From: Maribacter_C sp047345145
GTDB lineage: Bacteria > Bacteroidota > Bacteroidia > Flavobacteriales > Flavobacteriaceae
Reading direction: 5' to 3'
Length of the DNA: 64,000 nt
Assembly (NCBI RefSeq): GCF_047345145.1
Contig: NZ_JBLFER010000002.1
Coordinates: forward strand, 744,001-808,000
In this document: positions 1 through 8,798 of the stretch, piece by piece
How the letters are laid out: each line of letters begins with the position of its first letter
Position numbering within the stretch: position 1 is the stretch's first letter
The notes under the pieces: generated by a model
What the model saw: the letters and a program-made list of their open reading frames with translations, nothing else
Told to the model about the DNA's origin: nothing
Databases searched by the model: none
Translations under genes and position numbers: made by a program

Positions 1-1138
1 TGTCTTGCCATTGGGCCACTTCACTGTAATGCATATAGGTAATTGCCGTTAATTGGTCTCCCCATTCATTTTGATTTTTGCGAACCCCCATTGAAACCAT
101 ATAGGTTTCAGGCCAACTTTCTTCAGTATATTCATGACCTTGCCAAACTCTGGAAGCATCTTTAAAATGATAATAGTTTTTGTTGAGATATGGGAAGGTT
201 TTTGGTTTTAGAACTACATGAATGCTAAAAGCGGAAATCGTACTTTCTAAGTCTTGAATACGACTATTGTATGATTTTCGAAAGTGTTCCGCACCAACCA
301 TTTTCAATGTAGTTTTGGGTTCTATGTTTGAGATGAAAATGGCTCCTTTGATGATATCTCCTTTTTTGGTGGTCACCGAAGTTATTTTTTTGTCTTCGCA
401 GGTGAAATCAACTACTTCTTGATGTTTATAGGCTTCACCACCGTTTTCTTTTAACCTACGGATAAGCAACTTGGTAATCTGACTTCCCCCATCCGCACAG
501 CGGTAGGCACTTTCGATATACGAATTGCAGGACAAAGCATGCACATAAAGGGGAGTTTTATCTGGGTCACCTGCATAGAGCAAGTTCGAACCTGCTAAAA
601 CTGAACGTAGCTTTTTATTTTCAGTAAGTGATGCGATATATTCCTTTGCAGTCTGCTGGAAAATTTCAGCATTGTTTTGATAAGGCTTTCCAACTTGCAG
701 ATTGTATAAGGGAAACTCGTCACATATTTCGCGAAGCTTTTTACAGTATGAAACAATTGCCTTTTTCTCTTCTGGAAATTGTTGGGTCAAACTTTTAGCG
801 AAATTCTCATAACCTTGAGCATGAGGATATTCGATTTCATCATCATCAAAAGTGATGATATCAAAGCCGTCTTCGTTAAGTTGTTTGAAATGCAGTCCAT
901 CGAGAATATTGAGATACTCAAAATAGCGATAGAGATTTTGACCTTTTGAGAGTCCACCTAGATAGTGAACACCAGTGTCGAAAATGGTGCGCTCACGTAC
1001 AAAGGTCTGCAGATTACCACCATATTGGTTGTTCTTTTCCAATACACAAACACTTTTTCCTTCACGCGCCATGATGTTCGCGGCTACTAAACCTGCCATT
1101 CCGCTTCCGATGATTACGATGTCATAATGGTCTTTCAT
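1..1138 (-). CDS. CrtI-like NAD(P)/FAD-dependent oxidoreductase (3' part cut by window edge)
   Basis: The N-terminal 379 residues are present; the C-terminus lies outside the window. The protein opens with DYDIVIIGSGMAGL-like sequence (MKDHYDIVIIGSGMAGLVAA region), the dinucleotide-binding GxGxxG loop of FAD amine oxidase/phytoene desaturase proteins, followed by an acidic-ended strand (CVLEKN) and a GGxxQTF-type flavin contact. Start chosen at the ATG at 1138, 9 bp after the stop of the MMPL gene. As the last visible gene of the pigment operon it could oxidise or isomerise polyene double bonds; flexirubin loci are known to carry such a gene. Substrate is inferred from context only. Confidence 0.8.
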   Translation of the reverse strand, partial: MKDHYDIVIIGSGMAGLVAANIMAREGKSVCVLEKNNQYGGNLQTFVRERTIFDTGVHYLGGLSKGQNLYRYFEYLNILDGLHFKQLNEDGFDIITFDDDEIEYPHAQGYENFAKSLTQQFPEEKKAIVSYCKKLREICDEFPLYNLQVGKPYQNNAEIFQQTAKEYIASLTENKKLRSVLAGSNLLYAGDPDKTPLYVHALSCNSYIESAYRCADGGSQITKLLIRRLKENGGEAYKHQEVVDFTCEDKKITSVTTKKGDIIKGAIFISNIEPKTTLKMVGAEHFRKSYNSRIQDLESTISAFSIHVVLKPKTFPYLNKNYYHFKDASRVWQGHEYTEESWPETYMVSMGVRKNQNEWGDQLTAITYMHYSEVAQWQD

Positions 1139-1147
1139 TTCGGAATA

Positions 1148-4100
1148 CTATCGTGTTAATATGGTTAAATTATCTGTTTGTTTGTCTATGGAAAAACCAT
1201 TTTTTACAAAATGCTTATCTATATCTGTGTTACCAGATTTAAGAAATATCAAGATACTCATTTCATCTTTTAAGTTACTTTCGAGTAACTCCAAGTCAAT
1301 GGAATCAAGATTCAAAATAAGCACGTTTGCTTGATTTTCAAATGCCTCATTTACAGAATCGACTACCGTAATTTTACTATACTGATGCGTTAAATAATTG
1401 TTTTTTAGAATAGACCTTGCCTTATCATTTTCTAAATAATTGTAAATTTTTCTATCGATGGAATCCAGTGCCAAAAGTAAATCAAGTTGGCCCTGGTCCT
1501 TAGAAAGGTGTATAATTTTATCCTTCTCGCCTATGTATTCTAAAAGAATTCTATAGTTATCTGCATTATCTTTTAAATCAGCTTTTACTGTTTTGTAAAG
1601 CTCAAAACCCTTGTGGCGATAGTTTTGCAAAAGCAGGCTATGCCAATAGGTTTTGCCTTCTAATCTCATTCGAAATTTTCGAAACTCCCCTCTGAAATAT
1701 TGACCGATTTGTTTTGGGCGTTCGCTATAGGTTTTTCCATAGGATACGTCGCCAGCTTCTATTCTGGGCAAAATTTCAACCGAAAAATCACCATCCCTGA
1801 TAATAAAACTATTTTTTGGGGATACTTCAGAACCTCCATGAATCATAACGGGAAGAATATCTAACTTCAATTTTTCAGCTAGATAAAAAGCACCTTTATG
1901 AAAGCGATTGATTTTGTTGCTTGTAGAACGAGCGCCTTCTGGGAAAGCGATTATAGAGAAACCTTGTTCCACTTTTTGTTTTAAAAATGCTTCTCCGTTC
2001 TCAATACCTCCAGAAACTGGATAAGCCCCATGCAATTTTGCTGCGCTTCCTATTATTGGGGAATTGTAAACATGGTCTTTTACCAAATAGATGAGCTTTG
2101 GATGCAACATTCCCATGGCTAAAATATCCAAAAAGGAAGTGTGATTGGCGATAAGCATGGCTGGCTTTTCAAAAGTTTCATTATGGGGATTTCGGATTTT
2201 CTTCGAAACAAACGGATTCGTGTACAATACCGATTTCATAAACTTTGAAGTTAACTTATGAAGTCCCAATTGTTTTTTCAAATGCGCTTTCGGATTCAAT
2301 TTCAAAACTATCCATCCATATACGGAAAGAAGTAATCCTCCTAAATCAAAATAGGCAAATGATAGGAGGGAATGGACAAGTACTCTTGGTGAAATAGGCC
2401 GCTTATTGGCGTCTCCCAAAAACAAACGGAAGAGCAGAGGTTGAATCGTAAAGGCAACAAAAACAGCGGAGAGAATCCCAATCAGGGAAACTACAGAAAT
2501 AGTATACAACACCGGATGTTTCGCAAATACAAGAGCTCCAATACCCAATATCGTTGTGATAACGGATAAAATTATGGATGTACGATGCGTTGAAAGTGCT
2601 TTTTCACCAGTTCTGTATTCGGTTAGTAATCCGTTGGTGATGAAAATGCAGTAATCGATGCCGACTCCGAAAATAAAGCTGCAAATGATGATGTTGAAAA
2701 TGTTGAATTCGATTTTTAGAATTCCCATTAAGCCAATGGTTAGCAGCCAAGTCAGAAATATGGGGATGGCCGTAATCAAAGTCAAGGATAAACTCCGGTA
2801 GAAGAGAAACAGAATTAAGACGACCACCAAAAGGGAATAGGTTATCAGCCTATTGAAATCGTTTTTCAACGTTCCTAAAAAGGACTCATTCACTTGCTGG
2901 CGATTGATTAAAAGCGTTTTGGGAGTTCCTGCAAAAGCTTCCTTTGCCTTTTCGAAGTTTTCATCTTCTACTTTTATCAAAGAAGTTATTGTTGTAGATA
3001 GAGAATCTGTCACAATAAAGTCATCGACAGCAAAGGAAGAAACCACATCCAATTCAGCGATGTCTAAAGGGGTAAAATCAGATTCAAGAAGGGTATAAAA
3101 TTGACCAAAGGTATTCTCTTTAAAGCCTAGACTATTTCCACTTTCGATGAGGTTTTGTTTTGTACTTCGGATTTTTTCTGCGTTCCAAAAAGAATTCCAT
3201 GTTGCAATTTTAGAGGCTTGTTTTTTATTTGAACGCACCAAAGCACCAATGGAACTATAACTTACAATTTCATCATTCGCTTTTAGCTGCTGAAGTTTCG
3301 TGAAAAGGGAATCATTGCGTTGTAAAACTGCTTCTCGATTTTCACCATAGGTGGAGAGGTAAATGGACTTTGAACCGATATCCGTCAATTTTTCTAAACG
3401 TTCTCTAGCTGCGATAAGCACTTCAGACTCGTAGTTCAGTTTTGCGATATCTTGATTGAATATAACTGTTCGGTAGGTGAAAAGACTACCCACCAATAAC
3501 AAGGCTAAAACTCCAAGTGCCCATTTGTTTTTATGTAGGTCGTAGCTGGCAATGCGGTCTAAGAATGTTTTTTTTGCATCACTATTAATCGTGGTCGAAT
3601 ATACTTGTGGAATGAAAACAAGCGCAAATACGGAGGCTCCGAAAACACTTATGGCGGCAAAAATTCCCAAATCTTGTAATGCCTGAGATTCTAGAAATAG
3701 CAAACATAAAAAGGCAGAGGCCGTTGTTAAACTGCTCATCAGAATAGAAGGAGCAACATCTTTGTATAAGCTTTTAAGAGAATTTCCATTTCGAATATGG
3801 GTCAAAATATGCAAGGAATAATCCAAAGTTATTCCCAATAAAATAGAACCGATACCTAACGAGAGTGCTGAAATTTTAGTCCGGAATATATATAAGAAAG
3901 CGATGGCCAAAATACCTCCAATTAGGGTTGGTGTAAATAAAATTAGGGGCGTGGTCAACTTCCGATAGAAAATAATTAAAATGACCAGTAACAGCGTCAT
4001 GGCAATGCTTACCGTAAATTGAATATCATGTTTTATTTGAGCAGCATTGGCCGCAGCAACTAAGGCAGCACCGAAATATTCACTTTCGATTTTTCCTTCG

Positions 4101-4828
4101 TACGAACTGTTTAATAGGTCTTGAAGTGAATATAATTTATTTGCAAGCGCCGTATTTTTATCTGTTTCCCGTGAACCATGAGTTGGTGTTAGAAATAGCA
4201 AAATGTTTTGTTCAGATTTGTCTAAAAGGAAACCGTTTTTGAGTTTGAAATCATCTCCGATACCTAGTTGTTGCAATTTTTTTAGGGCAATGAAAGAAAG
4301 TCCTAATGGGTCTTTTCGGATGGTCTTTTTTGCGATAATTCCCGAAGGAGAAATTAAAGTCTTATAGTTCTGGGCCGTGATTTTGGAAATGCTATCCTTA
4401 GATAGTTTTGCTTCAATTTGGGCGTAGTCAGTATCCTCTAAAAACAAGGGTAGGTTCTCATAGACCAAATTCAGTGTATTCGGTAAATCTTCATCGTTTA
4501 GTTTGCCTTGAACATTGTTGATAAAGGTGTCACCAGTCGCAGCAAGGCTATCTAAAAGTTCCGAAGCATAGTTGGTTAGGTCGTCAATAGAACCTTCACC
4601 CTCGCGACGAATATTGACGATAACCTTGTCAGTAAAAGCAATGGATTTTAATACTTCCTGAATTTTTCTCGAGTCCTCGGTTTCGGGAATGAGTGCGGTG
4701 ATATCATCATCAAATTCAATGCGAGAAGCAATTCCGCCAAGGGAAGTCACAAGAAGCAGAAGTGCAAGAAGGCTCGTCCACTTATTTTTTTGAATGAATA
4801 GGTATGTCTTGTAAAAGAAGTTACCCAT
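1148..4828 (-). CDS. MMPL/RND-type transporter fused to PlsC-like acyltransferase and a methyltransferase-like tail
   Basis: A 1226-residue multi-domain membrane protein. Residues 1 to about 830 form an MMPL/RND exporter: one N-terminal membrane helix, a periplasmic loop, five clustered helices with a GxxxDY-type helix (LGITLDYSLH), then a second loop and helix set (GVGIDYCIF). Residues about 860-1060 form a PlsC acyltransferase with the HX4D box NHTSFLD near residue 895 and the FPEGARS box. The last 160 residues look like a class I methyltransferase fold but lack a clear GxGxG loop (HLSKDQGQLDLL stands there). It overlaps the upstream glycosyltransferase gene by 8 bp. Role inferred: acylating and exporting the flexirubin-type pigment. 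Confidence 0.9.
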   Translation of the reverse strand: MGNFFYKTYLFIQKNKWTSLLALLLLVTSLGGIASRIEFDDDITALIPETEDSRKIQEVLKSIAFTDKVIVNIRREGEGSIDDLTNYASELLDSLAATGDTFINNVQGKLNDEDLPNTLNLVYENLPLFLEDTDYAQIEAKLSKDSISKITAQNYKTLISPSGIIAKKTIRKDPLGLSFIALKKLQQLGIGDDFKLKNGFLLDKSEQNILLFLTPTHGSRETDKNTALANKLYSLQDLLNSSYEGKIESEYFGAALVAAANAAQIKHDIQFTVSIAMTLLLVILIIFYRKLTTPLILFTPTLIGGILAIAFLYIFRTKISALSLGIGSILLGITLDYSLHILTHIRNGNSLKSLYKDVAPSILMSSLTTASAFLCLLFLESQALQDLGIFAAISVFGASVFALVFIPQVYSTTINSDAKKTFLDRIASYDLHKNKWALGVLALLLVGSLFTYRTVIFNQDIAKLNYESEVLIAARERLEKLTDIGSKSIYLSTYGENREAVLQRNDSLFTKLQQLKANDEIVSYSSIGALVRSNKKQASKIATWNSFWNAEKIRSTKQNLIESGNSLGFKENTFGQFYTLLESDFTPLDIAELDVVSSFAVDDFIVTDSLSTTITSLIKVEDENFEKAKEAFAGTPKTLLINRQQVNESFLGTLKNDFNRLITYSLLVVVLILFLFYRSLSLTLITAIPIFLTWLLTIGLMGILKIEFNIFNIIICSFIFGVGIDYCIFITNGLLTEYRTGEKALSTHRTSIILSVITTILGIGALVFAKHPVLYTISVVSLIGILSAVFVAFTIQPLLFRLFLGDANKRPISPRVLVHSLLSFAYFDLGGLLLSVYGWIVLKLNPKAHLKKQLGLHKLTSKFMKSVLYTNPFVSKKIRNPHNETFEKPAMLIANHTSFLDILAMGMLHPKLIYLVKDHVYNSPIIGSAAKLHGAYPVSGGIENGEAFLKQKVEQGFSIIAFPEGARSTSNKINRFHKGAFYLAEKLKLDILPVMIHGGSEVSPKNSFIIRDGDFSVEILPRIEAGDVSYGKTYSERPKQIGQYFRGEFRKFRMRLEGKTYWHSLLLQNYRHKGFELYKTVKADLKDNADNYRILLEYIGEKDKIIHLSKDQGQLDLLLALDSIDRKIYNYLENDKARSILKNNYLTHQYSKITVVDSVNEAFENQANVLILNLDSIDLELLESNLKDEMSILIFLKSGNTDIDKHFVKNGFSIDKQTDNLTILTR

Positions 4829-5990
4829 TGTTTATGGCTATTTTTTTGCTTTCGAAAATTTTCAAAACGAAGTAAGCGATTATAGCAAAAAGACTTGCAG
4901 CCACTATTGCCAAAGAAATACTACCAATTATATACGTTTTTAAATGTGTTATGAAGCCAAGGTTTTCTGTCATCTCGTCACTAGAAAGGACCAATTCCTC
5001 ACCAGTAATTAAAGCACCTAGCTTTAGGCTGGCATATAAAATGAATGGAATAAATGGAGGAAAACTTACATTAGAAAATGCAAATGCAATAACCTTATTT
5101 AGCTTAAATAAAACCGCTAAGGCAATCACGGTAACGGTATGAAAACCCCAGATAGGGGATAAGCCGATAAGAACGCCCAATGCAATTGATAAAGCTTTCT
5201 TTTTAGGAGAGTCGCCACTATGTAGCACATCTTCTTTCAGGAATTTTCGGATTCCTTTTTTTCGAAATTTGCGATACAAATCGCGTGGCTTTATCCAAAA
5301 AAGTGCAACGAGTACAAACCAGGTATTCAAAACACTAATACGAGCAAAATCAGGAACTTTCCTAAAATGCGAAACACGTTCTTCATCATCGTACGAAATC
5401 TGTACAGGAATATTCTTTACCAGTGTTCCGTTCCAAGCAGCCTTTACGATTACTTCAATCTCTAATTCAAATTTCGGTGTATACAATTTCAGTTTTCCGA
5501 TTTCTTTCAAGGGATACAGGCGATAACCACTTTGCGTATCTTTCAATCGAATTCCCGTTTCAAACCAAAACCAAAAGTTAGAGAATTTGTTCCCAAAACT
5601 ACTTGAGCCAGGTACATCATCTTGGTTCATATTTCTAGAACCAATATAGAGCACATTTTTGGTAGATTCTGCTTCTAACGCATCAAGGAAAACGGTAATA
5701 TCCTCAGGAAAATGTTGTCCGTCTGAATCAATCGTAATGGCAAATTCATAACCAAGTTCAAGTGCTTTTTTGAATCCTACTTTTAAAGCATTTCCTTTTC
5801 CTTTATTCTCAGGAAGATGAATTTGTTTTACTTCAGGAAAACCTTCCAAAATTTCCCTAGTGGAGTCTGTAGCGCCATCATTTACAACAATGATACTTTT
5901 TGTGTACTCTAGAACACCTTCTAGTACATTCTGTAAAGTTTTGTGATTGTTGTAGGTAGGAATAAGCACACAGCATTTCAGCTGCTCCAT
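4821..5990 (-). CDS. Family 2 glycosyltransferase with C-terminal DUF2062 membrane domain
   Basis: Residues 1-220 match GT2 dolichyl-phosphate-mannose-synthase-like transferases: CVLIPTYNN start, VNDGATDST nucleotide-sugar motif and a DSDGQH metal-binding DXD-type motif. The C-terminal 110 residues carry the DUF2062 signature (ALGVLIGLSPIWGFHT) and two to three membrane helices. The ATG at 5990 is preferred; a longer frame exists only with a TTG at 6029. The protein likely works at the inner face of the membrane. GT2-DUF2062 proteins recur in aryl polyene/flexirubin loci; the sugar and acceptor cannot be read from sequence. Confidence 0.88.
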   Translation of the reverse strand: MEQLKCCVLIPTYNNHKTLQNVLEGVLEYTKSIIVVNDGATDSTREILEGFPEVKQIHLPENKGKGNALKVGFKKALELGYEFAITIDSDGQHFPEDITVFLDALEAESTKNVLYIGSRNMNQDDVPGSSSFGNKFSNFWFWFETGIRLKDTQSGYRLYPLKEIGKLKLYTPKFELEIEVIVKAAWNGTLVKNIPVQISYDDEERVSHFRKVPDFARISVLNTWFVLVALFWIKPRDLYRKFRKKGIRKFLKEDVLHSGDSPKKKALSIALGVLIGLSPIWGFHTVTVIALAVLFKLNKVIAFAFSNVSFPPFIPFILYASLKLGALITGEELVLSSDEMTENLGFITHLKTYIIGSISLAIVAASLFAIIAYFVLKIFESKKIAINNG

Positions 5991-6092
5991 TCTATTTTGA
6001 ACGATTGGGGTTTGGGTCGGCACTAGCAATTTTGTTCAAAGCACCTATAAACATAGGTCTTTATTCAGTATCAAAGATACGGATTGTAAGCC

Positions 6093-6581
6093 CTAAAACA
6101 ATTGCTTTTCAGCTTCGGTAAAGACATCGGAAAGAAGCACATACCCTTTTACAAATTTGCGTACATCTGCATCGGTATACGATTTGTAGTGGTCAAGTAT
6201 AAATTGCTTGTCTTCTTCAATATTCTTTTTATAGCCTACTATTCTGGGCGCATTTTCTTGAACTCCCAAACGCAAACATCGAATTTCAATATTGTTGGAT
6301 TCTTGCTCAACGGCATATTCTAAAAGTAGAGCGCCTTCTTTGAAATAGGTCTTTTTGTCTTTGAAGCCTTTAGCAAATTTTGCCTTTAAAGTGGTAACAG
6401 CTCCCCGAAAGGCAACTAAAGTTTTATCATCTTCTTTTGAGACCGCTGATAGCTTTTCATGTAATTCATCTGTAACCACTTCATCCAAATTTGCTTTCGG
6501 ATAATCTAGGCGTAATTCCTTTAACTCCTGCGAAGAACAGAAAGTTGAGACTACTAGAAAAAGTGCTACCAACAAACGCAT
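6093..6581 (-). CDS. Small secreted protein of unknown function in the pigment operon
   Basis: 162 residues with a cleavable signal peptide (MRLLVALFLVVSTFCSSQ). The mature part is mainly helical and charged, with no motif I recognise; EKQLF is the C-terminus. It lies 1 bp after the dehydratase stop, so it is surely co-transcribed with it. Small periplasmic proteins of this size are found in flexirubin loci, but I cannot give a function. Confidence 0.75.
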   Translation of the reverse strand: MRLLVALFLVVSTFCSSQELKELRLDYPKANLDEVVTDELHEKLSAVSKEDDKTLVAFRGAVTTLKAKFAKGFKDKKTYFKEGALLLEYAVEQESNNIEIRCLRLGVQENAPRIVGYKKNIEEDKQFILDHYKSYTDADVRKFVKGYVLLSDVFTEAEKQLF

Positions 6582-6582
6582 A

Positions 6583-6951
6583 TCAATTCATTATTTTGAA
6601 AGTCGTACTTAACTTCAATGCAATAGTTTGGTCGTAAGAAGTTACATTCTTTACTTTGATGATGTCATTTTCTTCAGAAATTTTCAGACTCAAATCAATG
6701 ACTTCATTTTCTTCAGGATTGATTTTTGCCATAAACTTCACATTTGAAGCGACAGATAAAAACAGTTCTTTACCTGTTACCTGTTCTGTCAGTTCTTTAA
6801 TCATTTGAAGCATGCAAACGCCTGGCATAATAGGATTACCCGGAAAATGCCCTTTGAAAACATCATGTTCTTTATGCAATTTTACTTTGGCATTTACTTC
6901 TTGTTCGTTTTGTTCAAGTGATTGAACGGTATATAATCCTTCTATTAGCAT
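6583..6951 (-). CDS. FabZ/FabA-like 3-hydroxyacyl-ACP dehydratase
   Basis: A 122-residue single hot-dog domain. It contains HFPGNPIMPGVCMLQ, the hallmark FabZ stretch with the catalytic His and the helix-capping PG, followed by a KFMAKINPEE strand typical for the family. Expected reaction: removal of water from 3-hydroxyacyl-ACP to give trans-2-enoyl-ACP, here during polyene elongation where no enoyl reductase follows. It is one of three hot-dog dehydratase-like proteins in the locus. The usual second catalytic Glu/Asp of the long helix (E in VPGVLIIEA-type motifs) is replaced in MLQMIKEL, so catalytic capacity needs testing. Confidence 0.88.
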   Translation of the reverse strand: MLIEGLYTVQSLEQNEQEVNAKVKLHKEHDVFKGHFPGNPIMPGVCMLQMIKELTEQVTGKELFLSVASNVKFMAKINPEENEVIDLSLKISEENDIIKVKNVTSYDQTIALKLSTTFKIMN

Positions 6952-6954
6952 ACA

Positions 6955-7548
6955 TCAAAATTTATAAGCGATACTATATTGAAAAGTACCATTAAACGCT
7001 TCATCTCTATTCCTGTCTGTAGAATCTGAAAAAATATCAAAATCGAAAAGGTCAATTTCTATGAGTCCTTGTTTGTATCGCGCTTCGAGTATGAGTCCGA
7101 AAGGGAACTCGTAGCCAATACCAGCAAATACAGAAAGGTCAAAGGGCGTCACGTTCGAATCATTATTTCCATTGATTAACTTGATGGGATTGTTTTCAAA
7201 GTCAATATCAAAACTAGGCCCTGCTAAAAGATGCAAACCTGCATTGGGAATGATAAAAAACTTGTTCGCTAGCCCAATTGATAAATAATCTATTCGCAAA
7301 TCTTCGTTAGTTGCGTTTGAAGCTTTTCCGCCTTGACTTGAAAACATTAATTCAGGTTGTAAAGCATACTTGTCTGAAAAACGTGCTTCAAAAAAGAAGG
7401 CTCCGTTTCCAGCGATTCTGGCATCCAAACCGGTGTTTGAAATATTCGAATAGTTTATTCCTAGGCGCAAGCCAAAACTCTTTTTAGTTTGAGCAAAAGC
7501 AATAGATGAGAATAGAATAAAAACGAAAAAGATGCTATAATTTTTCAT
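6955..7548 (-). CDS. Outer-membrane beta-barrel (porin-family) protein
   Basis: 197 residues: a signal peptide ending ...SSIAFAQ, then alternating amphipathic strands and a terminal aromatic residue (QYSIAYKF), the usual C-terminal signature of outer-membrane barrels. It resembles PorT/OMP_b-brl_2 proteins of Bacteroidetes (SFGLRLGINYSNIS, GIGYEFPFGLILEARYKQG). It is 3 bp from the dehydratase and 1 bp from the lipoprotein gene, which together with LolA suggests a role in placing the pigment or its carrier in the outer membrane. The specific ligand is unknown. Confidence 0.85.
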   Translation of the reverse strand: MKNYSIFFVFILFSSIAFAQTKKSFGLRLGINYSNISNTGLDARIAGNGAFFFEARFSDKYALQPELMFSSQGGKASNATNEDLRIDYLSIGLANKFFIIPNAGLHLLAGPSFDIDFENNPIKLINGNNDSNVTPFDLSVFAGIGYEFPFGLILEARYKQGLIEIDLFDFDIFSDSTDRNRDEAFNGTFQYSIAYKF

Positions 7549-7549
7549 G

Positions 7550-8152
7550 TTAGATAGATTTTAAGCTGATTTTCAACTTGATGTTTTTATGTAAGATTTG
7601 GATGTGTTGTGCAATGTTATCATTTATTTCTGAGAATGTAAATTCTACTTTTTCCTTTCCATTGCCTACACGGACTACTTTGTTCAATTTTTCTTCGGAC
7701 AAAAAGTGATAGTATTTCTTGTTTCCAATTTGAGTTTCATAGATAGAACCTGAATCTTTTTGAAATGCTTTTTCTACGGATGGATTTTCTTCAACCAAAA
7801 CTCTAAAATCATTTTTTAAGACATTTATGAGAATTTTTTTATCCATCTTTTTTAGGATATGATTCACCTTGAAATCTTCCTCTTGAAACGTAAAATCAAA
7901 GATTTTGTTTCCCATTTCGGTGGTAAAAGCGATTCTATGATGGTCTTCGCTGAGTTTTTTGACGATAAAAATTCCACTTAAAGAATTTCCAAAAGCCTCT
8001 ATGTTTGCTTTGTAAACGTAATCTTTTGAGGCATCTGAAAAATAAGGGTTTTGAATAGGTTGCTCTGCGCTCTCAGTGAATCCATTTTTCTTCGGATAGG
8101 AAGCGCAAGAAACGAACAATACCAAAAGTGCACTACTGAGCAAATACCGCAT
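7550..8152 (-). CDS. Putative lipoprotein next to LolA
   Basis: 200 residues from the ATG at 8152, chosen because it directly begins a lipoprotein signal (MRYLLSSALLVLFVSC, lipidated Cys16); a longer frame up to 8218 would bury this signal. The body has beta-strand rich sequence without motifs I recognise. The gene overlaps the end of lolA-like gene by 20 bp. In aryl polyene loci a lipoprotein and a LolA homologue occur together, suggesting that LolA delivers this protein or a lipid pigment to the outer membrane. This is inference from context. Confidence 0.78.
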   Translation of the reverse strand: MRYLLSSALLVLFVSCASYPKKNGFTESAEQPIQNPYFSDASKDYVYKANIEAFGNSLSGIFIVKKLSEDHHRIAFTTEMGNKIFDFTFQEEDFKVNHILKKMDKKILINVLKNDFRVLVEENPSVEKAFQKDSGSIYETQIGNKKYYHFLSEEKLNKVVRVGNGKEKVEFTFSEINDNIAQHIQILHKNIKLKISLKSI

Positions 8153-8798
8153 CAGAAAGAGGTTGGTTCGTTGTACGATTGCTAAATACAATCTGTGTAT
8201 AATCATCGGAAGGTTCAATCATTTTCACTTCTTGCACCTCACCTTTCGTGTTGAAAGTGATGTGAAATGATTTGATGAACTCGGCAAACTGTTTATCCTT
8301 CGGATTGAAATGGACTTCGCTATTTCCATCCGTTTTGAAATAGGAAACCTCAAATTCCGAGGCATCGAACATGTCTCCTTTGATACTTGCTGTGATGAGC
8401 TGATTGAGTTGCTTGAATATTTTATTCGAACCCATATCCATATCGCTCTTATTGCCATTGTCATTAATGAAAAGGGTTTCGTTTTTGAAGAGGACGGAAT
8501 AGGCAAATGGCTTTACATATTCCCATTTCACCATCGAAGGCGATTTGAAAGCCAGCTTTCCATTCGACTCGATATCTTTGGAAAGAAAATCAAGATGTTT
8601 GTATTGCACAAAATCAGCTGTGATGGTTTCTGTTTTGTCTGAAAGGGCTTTGACTGCAGCTTTTATAGCTGATGCTTCTGAGGTGCTCATTTTGGTTTGG
8701 GCGTTCAGGATTGTGCCGCAAACGATTAGCAGCATTAGTGTTAGGTAGATTCCTGCAGTTGCAGGAATGAATGGAAACCTCTTATTCATACGCCTCAA
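8133..8798 (-). CDS. LolA-like periplasmic outer-membrane lipoprotein carrier
   Basis: 221 residues, matching LolA-type carriers: the ITADFVQYKHLDFLSKDIESNGKL-type first strands, then SPSMVKWEYVKPFAYSV, and FHITFNTKGEVQEVKMIEP near the end. The export signal is MLLIVCGTILNAQ, preceded by about 21 extra residues encoded partly by a palindromic repeat (8749-8768). It overlaps the deacetylase gene by 17 bp at its start. LolA homologues in aryl polyene/flexirubin loci are thought to shuttle lipid-like pigment or lipoproteins across the periplasm; a second, housekeeping LolA is expected elsewhere in the genome. Confidence 0.88.
   Translation of the reverse strand: MRRMNKRFPFIPATAGIYLTLMLLIVCGTILNAQTKMSTSEASAIKAAVKALSDKTETITADFVQYKHLDFLSKDIESNGKLAFKSPSMVKWEYVKPFAYSVLFKNETLFINDNGNKSDMDMGSNKIFKQLNQLITASIKGDMFDASEFEVSYFKTDGNSEVHFNPKDKQFAEFIKSFHITFNTKGEVQEVKMIEPSDDYTQIVFSNRTTNQPLSDAVFAQ
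8749..8768. repeat. Palindromic repeat inside the lolA-like signal sequence
   Basis: ATTCCTGCA-GT-TGCAGGAAT is a perfect 9-bp stem with a 2-bp centre. On the minus strand it encodes part of IPATAGI, just before the hydrophobic core of the signal peptide. Short palindromes of the form ATTCCTGC...GCAGGAAT are dispersed repeats in many bacterial genomes; that this is a member of such a family is inference from its shape. Confidence 0.5.

Noticed and set aside
8310..8642. Plus-strand frame of 110 residues
   Set aside because: Antisense to the LolA-like gene; no start context or family similarity.
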